Shown: in pieces, positions 14,562 through 17,762 of the stretch | How the letters are laid out: each line of letters starts with the position of its first letter | How positions within the stretch are numbered: position 1 is the first letter of the stretch | Assembly: GCA_964605095.1 (NCBI GenBank) | Contig: CAZSBS010000078.1 | Location: 1 to 17,762 of the forward strand | From: JAUWQU01 sp964605095 | GTDB lineage: Bacteria; Planctomycetota; Phycisphaerae; SM23-33 | DNA: 17,762 nucleotides | Direction: 5' to 3' | Position numbers and translations under genes: made by a program | The notes under the pieces: model-generated | What the model saw: the letters and a program-made list of their open reading frames with translations, nothing else | Databases searched by the model: none | What the model was told of the DNA's origin: nothing

Positions 14562-15251
14562 TCAGTACGGCAGCGCCAGCGCATCGCAGAGGAACTTCAT
14601 GAGGGACGCGCCGGCGGCGAAGGCTTTGGCGGTGCGGGCGTGGAGTTTGGGCGAGAGCACATCGGCTCGCGGCAGGTCGAGCACGCCGAGGAAGTCTTTT
14701 CGCTTGATGTCCTCGATGCACGGGTGGTCGGGGTCGAATCCGCGCGGGGGGCGCTTGAGGGTTTCGCCGCTTACGGGGCCCCACGTCTTGACGAAAGCCT
14801 TGTTGTCGCGCGCGGCCAGCCAGATGTCCGGGTGCTCGGCGATTCGCGTGCGGATGGCGGCAAGGGCGTCGGCGGGGGGTCGCCACATTCCGCAGGCGAG
14901 AAAGCACTCCTTGGGCTCGATGTGGAAGTACAGGGCGGGGGCGTGGACGTCGTCGCCGCGCTCGTGGCGAAACTGGATGCCGATGTTCGTCTTGTACGGC
15001 GTCTTGTCGGGCGAGAACCGCGTGTCGCGATAGATCCGCATCAGCGACCCGCCTGTAGGGCTTGGATCGGCGTAGATGTGCCGCGAGACCCGCTCCAGCG
15101 GGCCCGCCATCGCCTCGATGAACGCAAGTGCCGGCCCGCGGACGGATCGCTCGTAGCGGCCCTTGTTGGCCTGGAACCACGCGCGGTCGTTGTTGCGGGC
15201 CAGTTCCGCCAGAAACCGCACCGCGTCGGCTGGAAAACCGTTGAACGCCAT
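14562..15251 (-). CDS. DUF2461 (TIGR02453) family protein
   Basis: A 229-residue protein of unknown function. Family blocks are clear: FLAELARNNDRAWFQANKGRY (13-33), RIYRDTRFSPDKTPYK (72-87), YFHIEP (108-113) and the MWRPPADAL region. No signal peptide or membrane segment is visible, so it should be cytoplasmic. ATG 15251 is chosen because AAAGGA lies about 6 nt upstream and the homologous region starts at once; earlier in-frame starts add Arg/Ala-rich sequence. It ends 45 nt from the pseudoprotease gene, convergently. No neighbour gives a clear clue to its job. Confidence 0.88.
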   Translation of the reverse strand: MAFNGFPADAVRFLAELARNNDRAWFQANKGRYERSVRGPALAFIEAMAGPLERVSRHIYADPSPTGGSLMRIYRDTRFSPDKTPYKTNIGIQFRHERGDDVHAPALYFHIEPKECFLACGMWRPPADALAAIRTRIAEHPDIWLAARDNKAFVKTWGPVSGETLKRPPRGFDPDHPCIEDIKRKDFLGVLDLPRADVLSPKLHARTAKAFAAGASLMKFLCDALALPY

Positions 15252-15349
15252 TGCTCGTCCGTCCTTTCCCGTCACCATCTTTGCCCGCCGGCCTCGCGCC
15301 GGCGCCCGCCAGGCGCCGAAATTCCAGACATTTTCCCGCGCCAGGCCAG

Positions 15350-15378
15350 TAGGCAAGACGGCAAGACGGTGGTATAAT
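15350..15378 (+). promoter_or_regulatory. Probable promoter of the PEP-CTERM gene pair
   Basis: A perfect TATAAT (15373-15378) has TAGGCA (15350-15355) 17 nt upstream, a 4-of-6 match to the -35 consensus. An 8-bp direct repeat (GGCAAGAC twice) fills part of the spacer. The start site would be near 15385, leaving a leader of about 230 nt before the ATG at 15618. Confidence 0.5.
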
Positions 15379-15384
15379 ACCCAT

Positions 15385-15617
15385 GTCGACGCTCGGGTTT
15401 AAGAACATTGGGTTTTAGAACATGTCGTACGCCGTGGGCGGCTGGGCGAGCCATGCGGCGGCAGTTGCATTTCCGGCTGCCGCGGCCTCGCCTGTCCGGC
15501 GGCGTCTGAAAGGCAAGTTGAGTTGTCGCCTCGCGAGAGGCGACGGTTGCTGCGCGCCGTCAGTGCGTTTACCGGCGGCCTGGCCGGCGTTGCGGGCCGG
15601 CAGGAGGATTCCGGCAC
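15385..15617 (+). promoter_or_regulatory. Structured 5' leader of the PEP-CTERM operon
   Basis: From the predicted start site to the ATG, this leader can form at least two stems: 15458-15464 with 15477-15483 (GCGGCAG/CTGCCGC), and 15525-15532 with 15537-15544 (GTCGCCTC/GAGGCGAC) closed by a GCGA tetraloop of the GNRA type. The ribosome site AGGAGG (15602-15607) follows. It does not match a riboswitch class I know. The gene-free stretch from 15252 to 15617 holds nothing else that I can support. Confidence 0.45.
15395..15423. repeat. 14-bp direct repeat just after the promoter
   Basis: GGGTTTAAGAACAT (15395-15408) and GGGTTTTAGAACAT (15410-15423) differ at one base and are 15 nt apart start to start. 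CATGTCG also occurs at both 15382 and 15421, so a longer unit may have been duplicated. Position just downstream of the -10 would suit a repressor or regulator site, but that is inference. Confidence 0.5.
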
Positions 15618-16388
15618 ATGAGGTCGCGTCCCTGGCGGATAGTATGGGGCGTATTGGTCGTGGCGGTACTGGCCGGCATCGTCGGTACGCCGCTGGCGGC
15701 GGCGGCGATGCTTGACGGGCAGCGCGGCGACGGCGTGGCGGACCTCTGCGTGGGCGGGCGGGACCTGATCATTCGCGCCGACGGGGCGGCGGTCAACGGT
15801 TTTATCCTCACTTCCGATTCCGGCCTGCTTGCGGGCGAGCCTTACGCCGGCGGCTCTGGCGTGTTCGTTTCCGACAGCGACGGGCTGGTGGCGGATCAGT
15901 TCGGCTACGTGTTGACGGGCCTGCACGATCTAGGCCGCCTGCTGGCGGGCGAGACGGCCTTGCCGGCGTTGGGTCAGGACCTGACGCTGTCCTACACGGT
16001 GCAAGGCGAGGCGGGTGTCTTTTACGGCACGATCATGCGGGCGTCGCCCGGCGACGCGGACCTTGACGGCGCGGCGGGTTATTGGGATCTGATGCGCCTG
16101 ACAAGCGCGTTCGGCATGCCGGGCGTGGCGGTGTGGGTGGATGGCGACTTCAACGGCGACGCCGTTGTGGACGCCATGGATTTTATCACGCTGAAGAGGA
16201 ACTTCGGCGCTGTCGGCATGTCCGCGCCGCCCGTCGGCGTCGGCGTCGGCGTCGCGGCGCCGGAGCCGGGCACGTTGATGATTCTGGCGTCCGCCGCGGC
16301 CTGGGCTCTGGCCCGGCCTGTCCGGAGGATGAAACGGGTACGAACGAGAGAAAAGGCTTGGATAATTGACGAAAGGAGCAAGAGATGA
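15618..16388 (+). CDS. PEP-CTERM protein with dockerin-like repeats (short paralogue)
   Basis: A 256-residue exported protein. A signal peptide covers about residues 1-30. Residues 41-141 form a beta-rich module ending FYGTIM that also occurs in the next gene. Two Asp-rich dockerin/EF-hand-like segments follow: GDADLDGAAGYWDLMRL (145-161) and GDFNGDAVVDAMDFITL (176-192), likely to bind calcium. After a GV-rich linker comes a PEP-CTERM sorting signal (PEP 215-217, hydrophobic helix, RRMKR), normally processed by exosortase. Oddly the chain continues about 16 residues past the basic cluster, and its TGA overlaps the next ATG. No exosortase gene is in the window. The protein is probably bound at the cell surface. 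Confidence 0.8.
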   Translation: MRSRPWRIVWGVLVVAVLAGIVGTPLAAAAMLDGQRGDGVADLCVGGRDLIIRADGAAVNGFILTSDSGLLAGEPYAGGSGVFVSDSDGLVADQFGYVLTGLHDLGRLLAGETALPALGQDLTLSYTVQGEAGVFYGTIMRASPGDADLDGAAGYWDLMRLTSAFGMPGVAVWVDGDFNGDAVVDAMDFITLKRNFGAVGMSAPPVGVGVGVAAPEPGTLMILASAAAWALARPVRRMKRVRTREKAWIIDERSKR

Positions 16389-17752
16389 ACGCGAGACAAG
16401 TAATCGGCATGACGGCGGCGCTGATGTGCGTCTGGCTCATTGCCGGCCCGGCTGGGGCCGTGGACCAGTATCGTCGGCAGACGATCATCAACGGCAGCAC
16501 CTCCAACGCCAACGACCTGCACATCGTATTCGACTACAACGTCTGGGACTCGACGGTGCGGCCAAAGGACCAGCCCCCCGGCCATGACGGCGACGGGGCG
16601 GGTTCGGGCGAATACGGCATGTGCGGACGGACCTGGGATTTCGCCCCTCCGAACACCTTCGGCACGGTCGGTCCGGGCGGGGTGACCTATCTGGATTATA
16701 AGCACTCCTGCCCTCTCGGGGAGGTGAACATCGACGCGTCGCAGTCGTACTTCACTCTCGACGGCAACGCCCTGCCCGGTTTCACCAAGCAGGGCTGGCC
16801 CATGATCATAAGCAAAATTGCCTTTGAACAGCAGACCTCTGTGACCGTGCAGAACAACTCGTCCGTGCCGCTCATCTACGACAACTTCCAGTTGTTCAAG
16901 AACAATTCGCTGTCGAACTGGGGCATGGACACCTACTTCCTGCCCACCGGCGAGGCGGTCCCAGGCACGCCCTCGACCTTCATACTGAACCAAGGCGAAG
17001 CGATGGTCATAAATATCGGGCCGACGACGGACTACACCTACGTCCTGGTGATGATGGAGTCCCGCCCGTGGGACAGTGACCCGAGTGTCGAGTGGGCCGT
17101 GGATTATCTTGGCGCCCGCTCCGGCCCGCCGGAGGCGAAACTGACATACAACTGCGTCACGGGCCAGCTTCTCATGAACACGGGCGACAACGCGCTCAAT
17201 GGTTTCATCATCCACTCCCAAAGCGGCGATTTCACCGGCCTGGCCGAACTGCCGGGATTCGAGTTCGAGACGAACAAGCCTGAGACGATCGCCTCGCAGA
17301 GCTTCCTGGCGGTGCTGAGCGGTCTGTACGACTTCGGCCCCAACGCCGTCAACCGCGGGATGCTCTGGAACGCGGCCGATGGGCGGTGGGACATCGACGA
17401 CTGGGCCTTCACGTACACCGTCGACGGCGTGGAGAGCACCTTCTACGGCGACATCGAACTGGTCGGGGACCTGCCCGGCGATACGGACCATGACGGTGAC
17501 ATTGACGCCTGGGACATTCAGCGCATCCTGGCCGCAAACTCGTACGGCAGTGGTATCGGCGGGTGGAGCTGGGAGAAGGGCGACTTCAACGGCGACGGGT
17601 TCGTGGACGGGACGGACATCCAGATGATCCTGGACCACGGCCAGTACGACAGCGGGCAAGAAATGCTGCTGATGGCCATGGTGCCCGAGCCGGCAATGCT
17701 TTCGCTGGTGGCGTGCGGGGCAATCGCCCTGCTGCGCCGGCGGCGGAAGTAG
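16385..17752 (+). CDS. PEP-CTERM protein with dockerin-like repeats (long paralogue)
   Basis: A 455-residue exported surface protein. The signal peptide ends near GPAGAVD (21-27). Residues about 28-245 are a beta-rich domain without a family I recognise. Residues 252-357 repeat the module of the preceding gene (NGFIIHSQSG, FTYTVDG, FYGDIEL). Dockerin-like calcium segments are GDTDHDGDIDAWDIQRI (365-381) and GDFNGDGFVDGTDIQMIL (399-416). The tail is a classical PEP-CTERM signal: VPEP (433-436), a hydrophobic helix and RRRRK at the end. AAAGGAG lies just upstream, and ATG overlaps the previous TGA (ATGA), implying coupled translation. The pair likely forms or decorates an extracellular structure. 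Confidence 0.88.
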   Translation: MNARQVIGMTAALMCVWLIAGPAGAVDQYRRQTIINGSTSNANDLHIVFDYNVWDSTVRPKDQPPGHDGDGAGSGEYGMCGRTWDFAPPNTFGTVGPGGVTYLDYKHSCPLGEVNIDASQSYFTLDGNALPGFTKQGWPMIISKIAFEQQTSVTVQNNSSVPLIYDNFQLFKNNSLSNWGMDTYFLPTGEAVPGTPSTFILNQGEAMVINIGPTTDYTYVLVMMESRPWDSDPSVEWAVDYLGARSGPPEAKLTYNCVTGQLLMNTGDNALNGFIIHSQSGDFTGLAELPGFEFETNKPETIASQSFLAVLSGLYDFGPNAVNRGMLWNAADGRWDIDDWAFTYTVDGVESTFYGDIELVGDLPGDTDHDGDIDAWDIQRILAANSYGSGIGGWSWEKGDFNGDGFVDGTDIQMILDHGQYDSGQEMLLMAMVPEPAMLSLVACGAIALLRRRRK

Positions 17753-17762
17753 CGGTTTGTGG

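Noticed and set aside
15422..15715. A 97-codon frame starting in the leader of the PEP-CTERM operon
   Set aside because: Ala/Arg-rich translation with no domain, no good ribosome site, and it overlaps the start and signal peptide of the better-supported gene at 15618.
16233..16250. GTCGGC hexamer repeat as a mobile or regulatory repeat
   Set aside because: It lies in frame inside the short PEP-CTERM gene and simply encodes a Gly-Val linker.
16079..17659. A 526-codon minus-strand frame opposite the PEP-CTERM genes
   Set aside because: Dockerin-like repeats and PEP-CTERM tails on the plus strand are unmistakable, and the antisense frame ignores gene boundaries.

Overview
The window looks like a chromosomal segment of a GC-rich, probably anaerobic or microaerophilic member of the Planctomycetota (Phycisphaerae-like). 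The signs are two PEP-CTERM proteins with dockerin-like Asp-rich repeats, a Tat-exported Gfo/Idh/MocA oxidoreductase, a GT4 enzyme of a planctomycete-like type, a lipoprotein cupin, and many short intergenic palindromes and heptamer repeats. The phylum call is inference from gene content; no rRNA or universal marker is present.

Layout. (1) 1-3043: a heptamer-repeat tract and a shortened four-helix-bundle gene inside inverted repeats, then a beta-CASP metallo-beta-lactamase RNase and a GT4 glycosyltransferase, each preceded by short repeats. (2) 3044-3514: a gene-free convergent region with palindromes. (3) 3515-4192 (-): a lipoprotein cupin resembling D-lyxose isomerases. (4) 4482-9985 (+): the centrepiece, eight closely spaced genes behind a good sigma-70-type promoter: an SO_0444-type Cu/Zn efflux permease with an HMA domain, a DUF6132-thioredoxin fusion, thiol peroxidase Tpx, desulfoferrodoxin (superoxide reductase), ferritin, a rubrerythrin-like ferritin, a flavodiiron protein and rubredoxin. 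(5) 10040-10210: large hairpins, then a TIGR02757 gene. (6) 11118-12488 (-): a Tat-signal Gfo/Idh/MocA oxidoreductase. (7) 12726-14516 (+): an exported trypsin-fold protein whose three catalytic positions all appear replaced, joined to a DnaJ-like zinc ribbon and a helical tail. (8) 14562-15251 (-): a DUF2461 protein. (9) 15373-17752 (+): a promoter, a structured leader and two translationally coupled PEP-CTERM/dockerin-like proteins sharing a domain.

How the genes fit together. The 4482-9985 cluster reads as an anaerobe's oxygen-defence and metal-handling operon. Superoxide would be reduced by desulfoferrodoxin, peroxide by Tpx (possibly recharged by the adjacent thioredoxin domain), and O2 by the flavodiiron protein fed by rubredoxin. 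Two ferritin-like proteins would sequester or oxidise iron, and the permease would remove soft metals. The most unusual items are the membrane-anchored DUF6132-thioredoxin fusion, the pseudoprotease with a zinc ribbon, the internally deleted four-helix-bundle gene between inverted repeats, and the long hairpin just upstream of the TIGR02757 gene.
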